From: Parapristionchus giblindavisi
Lineage: Eukaryota > Nematoda > Chromadorea > Rhabditida > Diplogasteridae
NCBI GenBank assembly: GCA_943737045.1
Contig: CALSFV010000013.1
Coordinates: 93,501 to 157,500, forward strand
Direction: 5' to 3'
DNA length: 64,000 bases
The notes under the pieces were generated by a model that saw only the letters and a program-made list of their open reading frames with translations, did no database searches and was not told where the DNA came from. The translations under genes and the position numbers were made by a program. Below are positions 37,501 through 47,954 of this stretch, one piece after another (position 1 is the first letter of the stretch; the number at the start of each line of letters is the position of its first letter).

Positions 37501-38792
37501 TGAAAGAGGGGTAGAGGCATTTAGTATCCCCTCTCTCCTTCTCTCTCTTTCTTTCTATGGGATGGTTAGGTCCTGTAGATGTAACAGTAAATTTACTCTT
37601 ATCTTCTCTCCCTCTTCTTTCTCTTCAATCACGCCCATCTACTTCACAAGAAGAACCTACTTTGCATCTAGAAGGAGAGGGAGGGAGAGGGAGGGAGAGG
37701 GAGAGGGAGAGGGAGAGGAGTATTTGAAAGGGTTTGAATGTATAAAAAGAAAAAGGAATGTGTGTGTGCCATTGTGGAAAATGGCAACTTTCCAGGGTCT
37801 AAAAACGTACACTGGAAAACCGAAAATGGAAACTCGAAATTTGAATTCGCGGGCGCGAAAAAGGTGCGGCAATTCAAATTCTGAGCCCAAATTTCATTTC
37901 CCGCCTTTAGAAGTATTGGAACTTGAATTCCTACTCAACATCCTTCTTAAATCCGCCGAAAATCGCATTTAGAAGGTCAGAATTTGAATTCCCGCACCTT
38001 TTTTCGCGCCCGCGAATTCAAATTTTCTATTTTCCAGTGTACTTTTTTAGACCCTGGAAAGTCGCCATTTTCCGTTTTCCACTATTTTTTAGTGCGCCAT
38101 AAGGGAATGATGATCAGAGAATGTTCAAGCATACGATTCACATTGAGAATCGATCAAAAGATGATAGATAACAATGAGATGAAACATTATTGGTGCGGGT
38201 ACTAACAATGTTCAATTGAATACTAGACTCATTCTATTTGGGTAGTACATGATTTCATCTACTTCACCCTTCAATTAATTTAGGGTATTTAAATATCCAA
38301 AAATATGATAAATCACAATTTGCATCCTCTATTCTAATGATATGATTGAACTAACCAGCATTGATTGGAGGAGGAGGTGGTGTAGTTCCCTCTAATGGTG
38401 TAGATACTGTTGTTGATGATGATGAATTAGAAGATATGATCACTCCAGAATCATCATCATCTAATCAATACATATCATTAACCACTGTCGAGTCATGGTT
38501 CATTTGTTTCAAAAACAAACAAACAATTCATCTAATTACGTTATAGCCTTTTCAATCTAACATTTTTTTTCTTCAGTATAATCAATATTATTATAAAAAT
38601 ACATCACAATGAATAAAATCCAAGCCAATTTGAATTAATCTCGAAACACGAACTACCAAGGTAATAGAGAATTCGAACATTCGCAGCTAGTTGGTAATGT
38701 TAATTATAAAAATAATTGAATGAATAAAATAAATGAATACCTTCATTATCATCCTTCGACGATGATAATGGAAGAACGATGACGTCAGTCAT
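27463..38792 (-). CDS. Tentative small acidic Ser/Pro-rich gene with a very long intron
   Basis: Four splice-flanked pieces join in consistent phase: 38741-38792 (MTDVIVLPLSSSKDDNE), 38356-38460 (DDDDSGVIISSNSSSSTTVS, then PLEGTTPPPPPINA), 27571-27672 (DDEGGMCGLTELVSSCLSSH and SRDQSPNRNDKK) and 27463-27482 (LYSLFM, stop 27463-27465). The acceptor before the last piece is TTTTTTTAG. The sum is 279 nt, 92 residues. The intron 27673-38355 would be about 10.7 kb and contains three large fold-back elements and most of the (GGGAGA)n arrays. Extra exons inside it are possible; splice-flanked or coding-like patches occur at 33735-33764 and near 34243-34330 and 31415-31460. Alternatively these are two different genes. 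The family is not recognised. Confidence 0.35.
28345..30355. mobile_element. 2-kb fold-back element with about 0.58-kb arms and an ORF-bearing loop
   Basis: The arms 28345-28921 and 29779-30355 are long, high-identity inverted copies. Examples are GGGGTGGGATACACTTCAGC against its complement near 30240-30260, and AAAAAGTCCAAGGAACGAAA against its complement at the inner edge. Each arm contains a tRNA T-arm-like sequence, GCGGGTTCGAATCCCGC (about 28819-28835 and its complement about 29862-29878). The 0.86-kb loop carries decayed minus-strand coding sequence. The outermost bases are less conserved and no target duplication is clear. Confidence 0.85.
29035..29520 (-). pseudogene. Decayed acidic ORF inside the fold-back loop
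   Basis: Two consecutive minus-strand open frames, 29271-29456 (MSAEDGEKRMRESLNPDGSR, then FSPEERLSARQINSYYSRIK) and 29038-29274 (STIDEDNDELSFDTEWRKLL, then acidic sequence to EEDH), overlap by four bases in different frames. A third piece upstream (MPSESSSKSRIEKN) is also offset in frame, at a poly-A run. Composition and continuity suggest one former protein broken by frameshifts, or a spliced gene. There is no recognised transposase motif. It may be the element's own accessory protein or a captured host fragment. Confidence 0.5.
31465..31535. repeat. (GA)n array
   Basis: An almost pure GAGAGA run on the + strand next to GGGAGA units, inside the long intron. Confidence 0.9.
32100..32620. 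repeat. Long (GGGAGA)n array with AGAGAAGGAGA higher-order pattern
   Basis: About 520 bp of GGGAGA hexamers in which GAGAGAAGGAGAGGGAGAGG blocks recur, some with a GGGGGAGG variant. The long Arg/Glu and Ser/Leu/Pro ORFs on both strands come from the repeat. Confidence 0.95.
32763..33122. repeat. (GGGAGA)n arrays
   Basis: Two further blocks at about 32763-32935 and 33035-33122, with GAGGAGAGG and GGGGGAGG variants, separated by unique sequence. Confidence 0.92.
33174..33625. mobile_element. 452-bp fold-back MITE, TAA target duplication
   Basis: The ends CTAGGGAATGG and CATTGCCCTAG are inverted, flanked by TAA at 33171-33173 and 33626-33628. Arms of about 170 bp are nearly identical (for example GACCTACATAGCGATAATCA in both), leaving a short centre. 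The open frames on both strands mirror each other and are not genes. TAA duplication fits a PIF/Harbinger-like source. Confidence 0.88.
34830..34957. repeat. (GGGAGA)n array with AGAGAGGTAGAGGGAGTCGG units
   Basis: A purine array with a higher-order unit of about 48 bp repeated roughly twice. Confidence 0.9.
35656..37300. mobile_element. 1.6-kb fold-back element with TTAA ends
   Basis: TTAA at 35656-35659 and 37297-37300 brackets inverted ends CACGGGTCTCCTG and CAGGAGACCCGTG. Arms of about 750 bp each (to about 36407 and from about 36540) are highly similar, around a loop of about 130 bp. TTAA duplication is typical of piggyBac-type elements, although the CACGGG end is not the usual piggyBac end. 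There is no transposase; mirrored ORFs in the arms are copies of each other. Confidence 0.85.
37317..37410. repeat. (GGGAGA)n array with poly-G run
   Basis: About fourteen GGGAGA hexamers ending in a run of about a dozen G, right beside the TTAA fold-back element. Confidence 0.92.
37770..38099. mobile_element. MITE family A, copy 2
   Basis: Inverted arms share TTTGAATTCGCGGGCGCGAA and GGAAAATGGC(A/G)ACTTTCCA with the copy at 39858-40249. The right end is intact (TTTTTTAGTGCGCCA, then TAA). The left end has lost its outermost bases. Confidence 0.8.
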
Positions 38793-39857
38793 ATTCAATC
38801 AATAATCGATTGTATACTGTAGATGGAATGGATGAGAATGGAATACTGTAGAAGAAGAACTGGAAATATTAATATATGATAGGTAGTGAAGGTGGATGAA
38901 GTAAAGAGGAAGAATATAAGTGAATATAGAAGTAGATGATCATATATGAATCCATCGATATATCGCATGAAAAGGATAACTAATCACATATATTCAGAAT
39001 GAAATTAAGATGGATTCAATATAAGACTACATCTCCATAATTATATTGTCACTTCAAATAATATTCAAAGATATTACAAATATGAAGATATTCGATAGAA
39101 GGGAAGGAAATGAAGGAGAAAGGAATGAATTCAGATGATACAAACGAATAGACTAGTGAACTGAAAGAAGATGAAGATTATATGGATGGATCAATGAATA
39201 GAATAGAATAGAGAGTGGAGATATACATGATAGATATTAGATAGAGTGAAGCCCCTTTGATTATTCATCTTGCGAAATGAGAGATGAAGAGGCAGAGGGA
39301 GAGGAAGAGAGAGAAGGTAGAAGGAGAATGAAAAGCCCTGCCCTATCACACTCAGTCAGCTCACTTCTTCTCCTTCGTGAATTCATTACACTTTGACCAA
39401 TGAGAAGATGAGAAAGAAACATATTTGAATGATCATATGGATGGTAATATCAAATAAACTAACAATAAGATCATCTGAGACAACCATACACTCCAACTCT
39501 CATACCCATCAACCTCTAACTACCATAAATGGTTATCCAAGGCACATGAAATCTTACGGTAAGCCACTGATATGCTTTTGATAATTGTGATAGTGACCAT
39601 ATACATACCCCAATTATCCCTATTACTCAATATCTATATCCTCCATTCTTTCAGATGATTCATTATTCAATGATCAATTCTCTATGTCCACTACAGTATC
39701 CTCTCAATGATTGTGGCTATTCTCTTAGTACATTCTTTTCACTCCCCCGTTTCCGTTCTGATGTCTCATCAAAACAGATGAAGAGCAATGAGCAACTAGT
39801 TGTCCACGTCAGAGTGTGAGAGAGAGTTAGAAGCTACCTCTCTCCCTCTCCCTCTGA
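38793..39857. other. Upstream region of the tentative small gene
   Basis: AT-rich with no convincing exon. A short purine tract lies at about 39290-39330, and CTCCCTCTCC near 39840. Confidence 0.4.
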
Positions 39858-40249
39858 TGGCGCACTAAAAAATAGTGGAAAACGGAAAATGGCGACTTTC
39901 CAGTGTCTAAAAAAGCACCTGGAAACTCGAAAATTTGAATTAGCGGGCGCGAAAAAAGGTGCGGGAATTCAAATTCAGGCAATCCAAACGCGGTTTTCTG
40001 CGGTTTAAAAGGGATGTTAAGTAGGAATTCAAGTTCCTACGCTTCATAAAGGTCGAAAAATGAAATTTCGGCTTTATATAAGTTTTATAACCGCAGAAAA
40101 TCGCAGCTAGAAAGTCAGAATTTGAATTCCCGCGCCTTATTCGCGCCCGCGAATTCAAATTTCGAGTTTCCATTTTCGGTTTTCCAGAGTACTTTTTTAG
40201 ACCCCGGAAAGTCGCCATTTTCCGTTTTCCACTATTTTTTAGTGCGCCA
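39858..40249. mobile_element. MITE family A, copy 3 (most complete)
   Basis: Perfect inverted ends start TGGCGCACTAAAAAATAGTG, flanked by TGA at 39855-39857 and 40250-40252. The inside has the TTCGCGCCCGCGAATTCAAA segment and its complement. At 392 bp it is non-autonomous, with no transposase. Confidence 0.88.
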
Positions 40250-40922
40250 TGAGATCAACATTGACAGTGCTCATGGTGTAATGTTCACACTACAATCTCA
40301 GATGCTCTCCCTCTCCCTCATGAAAAGGACACCTCTCTCCCTCTCCTTCTGTCATTCCAACCAACTACTTTCGAGAGACATAAAGTGCACTCACTACATC
40401 TGTATACATAGTTAAAGATCAAAGAGAATCTCGAGATCTCCCACCAAACCACAAATACTACCAACTTAACTTAGAAATAAATAAATAACTAAATTAGATA
40501 CTATCAATCAACGACAACAACGTTGAAATGAGGTTAACAATCTATAGATTATACAAATACTTATGTTGTTTATCAGATAGTATAAAGTATTCAATAAATA
40601 CAATGTGAGACATAAAAGTAGATTATGAATGTATAGGGACTGGAAGGGATAGAAGAAGGATCAAGGAGTGGATGATTATTGATTGATCGAAGGATAATAG
40701 GATGGGAGATAGTGAAGGGAATTGAAAGAAGGATAGACAAATACAATGAGATGATGAGAGAAAGATGAAGAGAATACACAATCAGAGATTTATACTCATG
40801 AGAATAAGTGTAGAGGATGAAACAGGAAACAACCTGGTAACTTCATGAATAAGTTAGTGAGATACACAATAGAATTACAGTATGCATAGATTAAAAGGGA
40901 CGTGGTCTATACATAATATCGA

Positions 40923-43900
40923 TTAGTTATTACGAACACCCAAAGATTGCTCGAGTTCAGCACGTTTCTGTTGGACTCGTTGATAAATGTAACGGAAGAC
41001 TCCCTCCTGTAACAGAATCAATCAATATTCTATGAATTAATCGATAATTCAAATAATAAATACCATACCTGTACAGTAGGTTGGAAGTAGTAATCGGCCT
41101 TCCTCTCGATCTCACCGTCGCCACCGTATTCAGACATTCCCTGAATAGCAGACAAATTATTGATTGATTGAAAGATATTATTGATTGATAGATTGATCTA
41201 CCTTGAGATCTTGTGCTTGAGATATAAGCCATTGTTCAATGAATTCATGAGGAGAATCAGAGAATCGAACATAGAAATCACGACGAGTCTTCCATTCATT
41301 GATCTATAATAGATAAAGGATAATGTTGAAAGAAATCGATAATCTCTTATTGAATAATGAAATAAGTAATGTTATAAGCCAAATTATGTTCATATCATTC
41401 AAAGGTTATACTCCCTCCAACTTTTCAACCAACCACCCAACTTTTGCTTCTGGTTCACCCGATTTTAATTTCCAGCGACAAGGGTTGCCCAAGTATGCTG
41501 TACATGCACGATTAAGAAAAATCGCTATTTTTCGCTTAATTTAAAAAAAAGTTTGATATAGTGGGCCAATCCTGAAAATGAGCCATATATGGTGGTTCGA
41601 TCCTAACATTATGAGGGGGGACTGTATAACGCATGATATTGACTATTGTCTAATGAGACAAAACCTAATATTTAATTGTGAAGCATTGAAGCAATGAGTC
41701 AATTTGAATATAAACATCTTCTAACCTGATCGACGATATCATAAATCTTTTGATCAAGGGCAGCTATATCACCCGCATGTGCTTGAGATGACATAAATGA
41801 TTGCATATGAGACTTCAATGGATCATCCACCTTAAATAATCAATCATTCACTTCCCAGACGATCGATAACGACTGCGCAACCTAGTGATCTACCTGAACA
41901 GAGACATGCGCCTCTCTCACTCTATCCATTCTTCTCTCATTCTATCCCAGTCGACTCGCATCAATCGATTCGAGAGGAACAACTACCCAGGGAATAAGGA
42001 TTCAATTGATTCAAGGATACGTAAGTATAGATTATAATATACATATTAGTGCCACTTTCGCTAAAAGATATGCATGAATTTTGGTAATATTAGACTAATA
42101 ATTTCATACAGTTTTGATGTGTATTGTTTTCATGTATACTTTCACGTTATTGTAATATTACTAACATTAGAAATGAGATTTTGCATGATTTTGCTATAGA
42201 ACTATCATAATAAACTTTTATGTAAACTAACTCAATGGGGGTTCTACTGAAGATGGCCAACCCCATTGGGTAGAGGTTCACTGTCTAGAACCTAATGGCC
42301 GAAACAGTGAATCTCGCCTCTACTTGTAACTACTTTATATTCAATAATATCTAACTTTATGAGTACATTTACATATTAAACTATTACTTATATTGTTTAT
42401 AATTATTCACTATGCACTTATCTTATTACAATATTCATCTTATGAAAAAATCTAAAAACCGTTAAAAATGATTGTAAGGAGAAATAATTCCTATTACGAC
42501 GTTAGAACTCAAATACCACACACAATGAACAAATCAAAAAGGAATATAAATGTGGGTTGAAAGAAACCTCGACATCAATATCATAGCAAGCCGTGTTCTT
42601 CTCATTTCCTTCACTCTGTTCGATCGTATGTTGAAGGGTCTACAAGTATAATAAATATCAATTTCAAATAATTAAATAAATAAACGAATATAGAATAAGA
42701 TACAAGATGTTCTGGTTGTTGAAGAAGTGGATGAAGTCTTTGTGGTATCTCCATAAATCTCATCTTTGGAGTCATGAAGATTTCTTGAAGATATCGATCA
42801 CAATTGATCGTATCACGATCTGTTGAATCCTATAATGAAATCAGTCAGATACAGTAATTTAACATAATCAGATACAGTAATATATCATAGTCAGATAAGT
42901 AATCGATAACCTGTAGATTGTGTGTTTTGATGTACTGCCAGAGTGCCTCCACAATACGAGGACGAGTATCACAAGCGAAGCCAAGAAGCTTAAGTGGTCA
43001 ATTTAATTTAAAATATTTTTTTAAATTATGAAGAAGAGAAAATCAAGGTGCAGTTTCATCTCCATACACACTATTCAATAAATTCAATACTAGAAACGTG
43101 GTCATGGATCATTTTATTAGACCAAATAAGATATTCCATTCACCCACAAAAATATGGGAAAAAGACAAACCTTTGCAAGTCTTGGATGCAATTTGAATCT
43201 CATTGGTTGGTAATCAAGTAAAAGCATGATCTTTGCTGTTACTGGTTTGTCTCCCGGACGTTTCACCTACAATAATCATAATTGTATTCTATTCTTCTAG
43301 ATAGAGAATTAAGATATAAACCGCATATGAGAAGGAATATATATCTACTGTACCTGGAATCCATCAGTCTCATTCGTTTGAGGAGTACGATGCCATTCAA
43401 CGAGATGATTATCAGGACCATAGATATCCTAAAGAGACTAAGGTAAATCATAAGTAGGCAATCCTTTGACAATTTTATGTGAACAGAAAAACATGATACA
43501 TGCCATACTGAGCAAAAATTATGAATTATTCAAACATTCGATGCTCCATTGTCGATGGAGTAATTACGGATTATTACCATACATGAGCGGAGTACCTGGA
43601 GCTCGATTCTACAGGAGGCATTCAAACGAAAAATGGTTAATTTTACAGGGGGCTTTCACCTTTTTTTATCAAAAATTTCACCTAAACGTCATTTTTACAG
43701 GGGGCTTTCACCTTTTTATCAAAAATTTCACCTAAACGTCATTTTTACAGGGGGCATTCCACAAATTTTCAAAAAGCCCTAATTTTACAGGGGGCACCCC
43801 CATGCCCGTGTATGATTATTACCATGTAAGCGGTAGATAAAAGAAAACAAACACTAATTCAAAATAGAGACGAATTAAACAGAACATACGTGGGCGGCAT

Positions 43901-45294
43901 TGTCGCTAGCGGCAAAAAAACACCCGGTTTTGGCACCCTACCCACCCGATTTTACCAAAAATAACTCAAAAATGAAAACGATTTAGCCAAAAATCGTAGA
44001 AAAATGACATTTTTGTGTCCCACCCACCCGATTTTTGCATCCGATCTACCCGATTTTATTTTCCAGCGGCAATGGTTGCCCACGTATGAAACAGAACTAT
44101 TCAAACTCGCTTGAATTGCATAGATATATGAAATAAAAAAAGAATAAAAATTATACACAAACCTTATCGAGTTCAATGACAAGAGATTTGAAGAATGAAC
44201 TGAACTTTCTCTTTACAGGAGGTTGAGTACGAGCTGCTGCCTACAAAACAACCAACATTTTATCGTAAATTGAGACTAATCGATCATAATTGAAAGAAAA
44301 CTCGAAATAAATAATATTCATTTAAATACATTCGCTATCTCATTCTAACGATCAAAAATATTTCTTTACTTCACCCAATAAAAAAATAATATAAATAAAC
44401 AAACAGCTGCAGCAGCGGCAGCCTGATCCTCCAATAGTCGTCCTTCTACACGAAGTTCCCACATTGGAACTGATGCATCATCACCCTCCTATAATAATCT
44501 ATTTCATATACGAATTCATTTAACAACTTTTATCTATCAATTCAAGTGAAATAATAGGCGAAATATATATTGTGAAACTAAAATCCATCAGAACAAATAA
44601 TATTAGATCAAAGAATTATTGATAATAAATAAAATTTAAGAACAGAAGAGGTATAATAGTAAATTGAAATGTAATAAACCTTCTCGGGTTCCTTTCCAGG
44701 TGTGAATGTATGGGACACGTATATACGAAGACGTTTCTTCACTTTTAGAGGTCGTTTCAATGCTTCCTTTAACATAACTTCCTTCATATTGTCCAAGAAT
44801 AAATGAATACCTGTATATCCAGTCTCTTTCTCATAATGGTTGAGTCGAGTTTCTGCTCGAATGCGAGAAGATCCATGTACGCTTGAGATTCAGGAACGAG
44901 CTCGCGAACCTTAAAGTAGTTTAAATATAGATTAAATGAATAAACAAGCTAGTAGATAACATACAGATGATGGGACGAGCTTATCAGCGTATCTTTTCTT
45001 CTTTCGTGCAATTTGTTGCTGACGAGCTGCCTTAAATTGTTATTTAAAATATTTGTAATACTATTTCAATAAAAGAATATTACTTGTTGTTGTTGCTGCT
45101 GCATGTTCATAGGCTGATTGTGCATCATTTGATTAGGGATCTGACGTTGACGCATGGCTGAACAATGGCAAAGTTACACTAGAACTTTTTTGTAAACTTT
45201 GGTCGAAACACAAACCGGCATGCTGAGGCGTTCCTTGTTGTGGACCTCCTTGTCCGTAACGAGAAGGACCAGGCATACCACGTTGTTGCATCAT
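40923..45294 (-). CDS. SWI/SNF complex subunit SMARCD/BAF60 (SWIB domain)
   Basis: This subunit links transcription factors to the nuclear SWI/SNF chromatin remodeller. The start at 45292-45294 gives [20 protein letters not shown], a Gln/Pro/Gly-rich N-terminus as in BAF60 proteins. Then follow [88 protein letters not shown], and [19 protein letters not shown]. The SWIB domain ([20 protein letters not shown], then [20 protein letters not shown]) lies at about 42900-43250. The C-terminal part reads [40 protein letters not shown], and [20 protein letters not shown], stop 40923-40925. The C. elegans relatives are swsn-2.2/ham-3; I cannot choose between them. Introns hold a MITE-B copy and a fragment, a tandem repeat and a structured GC-rich block. 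Confidence 0.92.
41440..41505. mobile_element. MITE family B, truncated fragment
   Basis: TTCACCCGATTTTAATTTCC, then AGCGACAAGGGTTGCCCAAGTATG, matches the right end of the copy at 43889-44084. The other arm is not recognisable. It lies in a SMARCD intron. Confidence 0.6.
42233..42323. other. GC-rich block with two predicted hairpins in a SMARCD intron
   Basis: CAATGGGG (42233-42240) pairs with CCCCATTG (42261-42268). GTAGAGG and TTCACTGT (42270-42284) pair with ACAGTGAA and CCTCTAC (42304-42323). The block is GC-rich within very AT-rich intron sequence. It could be a small structured RNA or an element remnant; no family is recognised. Confidence 0.25.
43594..43800. repeat. Tandem repeat built on TTTTACAGGGGGC
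   Basis: Two units of about 50 bp (TTTTACAGGGGGCTTTCACC, then a TTTATCAAAAATTTCACCTAAACGTCA-type tail) are followed by two diverged units ending AGGGGGCACCCCCATGCCCG. It lies in a SMARCD intron, about 90 bp from a MITE-B copy. Confidence 0.8.
43889..44084. mobile_element. MITE family B, copy 1
   Basis: Inverted ends CGTGGGCGGCATTGTCGCTA and TTGCCCACG are flanked by TA on both sides (43887-43888, 44085-44086). The inside repeats CCCACCCGATTTT on both arms. A TA duplication fits a Tc1/mariner-type source. About 196 bp, no ORF. Confidence 0.8.
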
Positions 45295-45662
45295 GGTACT
45301 TACTTGAAAAGGGAGAATTATAGATGCAAGAGGTTTGCATGGAAAAAAATTAAGAAAGCGATATTCAAAATCTAAGAGAAAATGTGAACGAATGGGAAAT
45401 GTTGTTTTTTTAAAAGCTGCACTTGAATATAATACTGATTTTTAACTAGAAACGGGCGAAATTAAGAAAAGAAGTGGGCAAAAAAATCAAAAAAATTAAC
45501 AAAAATAATTTTGAACATGAACCGCATCAGCGCAAGCCGTTGCGCGTCGCGGCTAGCTACAGTAATCTCAGGTCCCAGTTCAATTCAGTCAAATAAGAGA
45601 TAGTTTGTCTCCGAATTCTCACTTTAATCGATCTTCTCACTTTGATCGAGCTTTGAATCAAA
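45295..45662. promoter_or_regulatory. Shared divergent promoter region
   Basis: 368 bp between the SMARCD start (minus) and the start of the small membrane-protein gene (plus). It should contain both promoters. A short GC-rich segment (GCGTCGCGGCTAGC) lies near 45544. No defined site can be assigned. Confidence 0.4.
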
Positions 45663-46995
45663 ATGGATCTTTATAAAATAAAGCTCATTCTTTTAATGGC
45701 TTTATTTCGTCTTCTCAAATTTGTATTTATTGCAATAGGTATAGAAGTTTATTCGATTTCATTCATATTTTGATATTTCATAATCAATTACAGGAAGTGT
45801 TGGAGTTCTCTTGAATTCATTCGGCATTGGATATAATTGGTACCGATACAACACAGATCCGATGGAATATAACTGGGTATCTTCCTTTAAATTTTTTTTG
45901 TACAAACCTATTGAAAATCAAATCATTTGCCGATGCGGATCGCGACGTCTTCAAATGGCTATTTATTTTTGCAAAAATATTTGTTACGTCTTACTAAATG
46001 ATTTGGTCGCTCCTCAAACCTCTCATCGTTCAGCTCCATTTCATTGTCAAGTATTTGAAATCTATTTGAGCTTTCCTGTTCCTGGATTACGATGTTGGGG
46101 TAATTGAGTAAATAATCTGTTTTATGGTATAGATACTTTATAATGAAAAAAAATTATTTATTTATTTCCTCATTCCTTTAAAATCATTACTAATAATCAG
46201 GGCTGGGATTTTTTGAAAATAATTTCAAAAAATTCAAAAAATGGCTCAAAAATTTTTTGAATTCAAAAAATTTTTGAAAAAATTATTTACTATGTTTAAA
46301 ATAATAAGCAGTTCAGGAACATCGTTTTTGCCTAAAAAGTGGTTAAAACAGTCAATTACGCATTTAACTGAATTCTAAAACATAAAAAAACGATACTATA
46401 TTTTTTTTCACTTTTTAAAAATTCTACGTCAGTGCATTGGGCAAACTAATCCACACCAAAACCTTTAGAATCCACTTCATCAAGACAGTGAAAAGGATAA
46501 AAATGGGAATCTTGTTAAGTTTTGTCAAATTTTGTCACAATTTTCCATAAATGTTTCACTTTTTCATGTTTTATCGGTACTTTTTTACATTAATTTTTTT
46601 TTGATTTTTTTAGAAAAATTCAAAAAACTTTTTTGATTTTGAATTTTTTGAAATGGTCAAAAATTCAAAAAATTCAAAAAATCAAAATCAAAAAATCCCA
46701 GCCCTGCTAATAATTCTACAAAATGCTTACAGGATCTCCAATTCGACAGGACTCTTCGCTACGGTAAAGCTTTGATTGAATGGACTGGTGCTTATGCAAT
46801 TGCTTTTGCCTTCCACGCCTTCCTGTTAATGACAAAGGAAAATTATCAGAGATATGTAGGTGTAAGAGATGTTATACTAGATAATATTTTCTCTCTCAGA
46901 TTCTCGAACATCGCGATGATTGCAATGTTGTGAATGCTTCAGATTCATTAATCAATAAGAAGGATTCTAATATGGCTGTATTTATTACCTACTAA
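45663..46995 (+). CDS. Small multi-span membrane protein (middle exons uncertain)
   Basis: The start at 45663 gives a hydrophobic KLILLMALFRLLKFVFIAI segment. The next exon gives GSVGVLLNSFGIGYNWYRYN and TDPMEYNW. Downstream exons after 46733 give DLQFDRTLRYGKALIEWTGA, YAIAFAFHAFLLMTKENYQR and a last exon ILEHRDDCNVVNASDSLINK to a stop at 46993-46995. Between 45925 and 46090 two frames compete. One (RDVFKWLFIFAKIF, later FLFLDYDVG) has membrane-like sequence and joins in phase to the next exon, but contains two stops that no simple intron removes. The other is open but ends in a stop. The family is not recognised; there may be three or four spans. The last large intron holds a hAT-like MITE. 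Confidence 0.5.
46198..46706. mobile_element. hAT-like non-autonomous element with 8-bp target duplication
   Basis: CAGGGCTGGGATTTTTTGA at the left and TCAAAAAATCCCAGCCCTG at the right are perfect inverted ends. CTAATAAT occurs at 46190-46197 and again at 46707-46714. The subterminal sequence is rich in AAAAATTC/GAATTTTT. At 509 bp it has no transposase. It lies in an intron of the small membrane-protein gene. Confidence 0.92.
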
Positions 46996-47954
46996 GAAAC
47001 GTGAAGCAATATCCCGTCTATTAATAATTTTGTCATGAACAATATTTAACATATTACTTTCAATTTGCTGAATCTATTCCGACATTCATTGTTTTGCTAG
47101 AGGATTTAGTCTAATCATTTACATCAAAAATATCTCCAGGAACCACTAGGATACGGTATAAATGCATAAAATAATCTATTGTTTAGTATTTTCACTCTCC
47201 CTATTTTTCACAATCAACACCTTAGTATGATGATTTTGAGTAAGTAGTCATTTGTTTTGCACATTCCATTGTATAAGTTTCATATCATAGTGTTACCTGC
47301 TCATGAAATTTGTTTTTGATTATTTTGAACCTTCTTTTTTTATTGTAGCGTTTTGCATCAATATATTTGCCAATTTATCCATTTTTCAATTTTATCCAAT
47401 GTAACTCTTATTCCTACCTCTCTACTTCCCCTACCTCTTTTTGCCCCTATCACCTTGTCATTTATGTCCATAATTTACCCAATGAAACTACCTCTCAACT
47501 TTGATCGTTTCATCTCATCTCTACTAACTATCTCCCTCTCAGGTAAACCGATTCCCCACTGGCTACTGTCATCCTTCATAATATCATTTCATCACATACC
47601 ATGATCTATGTAAAGATATGCACTGAATCAATAAAATTTGATATATTTGACTGATTGACATACAAATTTTGATATCACCCAATAAATTCGAACATTTTCA
47701 AATATTTTTGATCCAAGTGGTAATTTTTTTCAAAGTGTTATTCTTAGGTTGAAACGGATAATATTTAGGCGTGTTAATTTTAGGCTAAAACGGATAATAT
47801 TAGGGCAGGTCAAAGAAAAAATTGGTAAAAGGTGAAAGATTTTCACTGATAATTGCACAGGATCCAGAGAAAATAAATAAAATTAGTTTACAATTGGATG
47901 TGCAGAGCATTCTGTCATTTACCATTCCGTACTCTGTCTTTAAATTCTTCTATT
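46996..47954. other. Intergenic spacer
   Basis: AT-rich sequence after the small membrane-protein gene. A Pro/Leu-rich open frame (47353-47604) lacks motif or splice support. I see nothing else. Confidence 0.35.
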
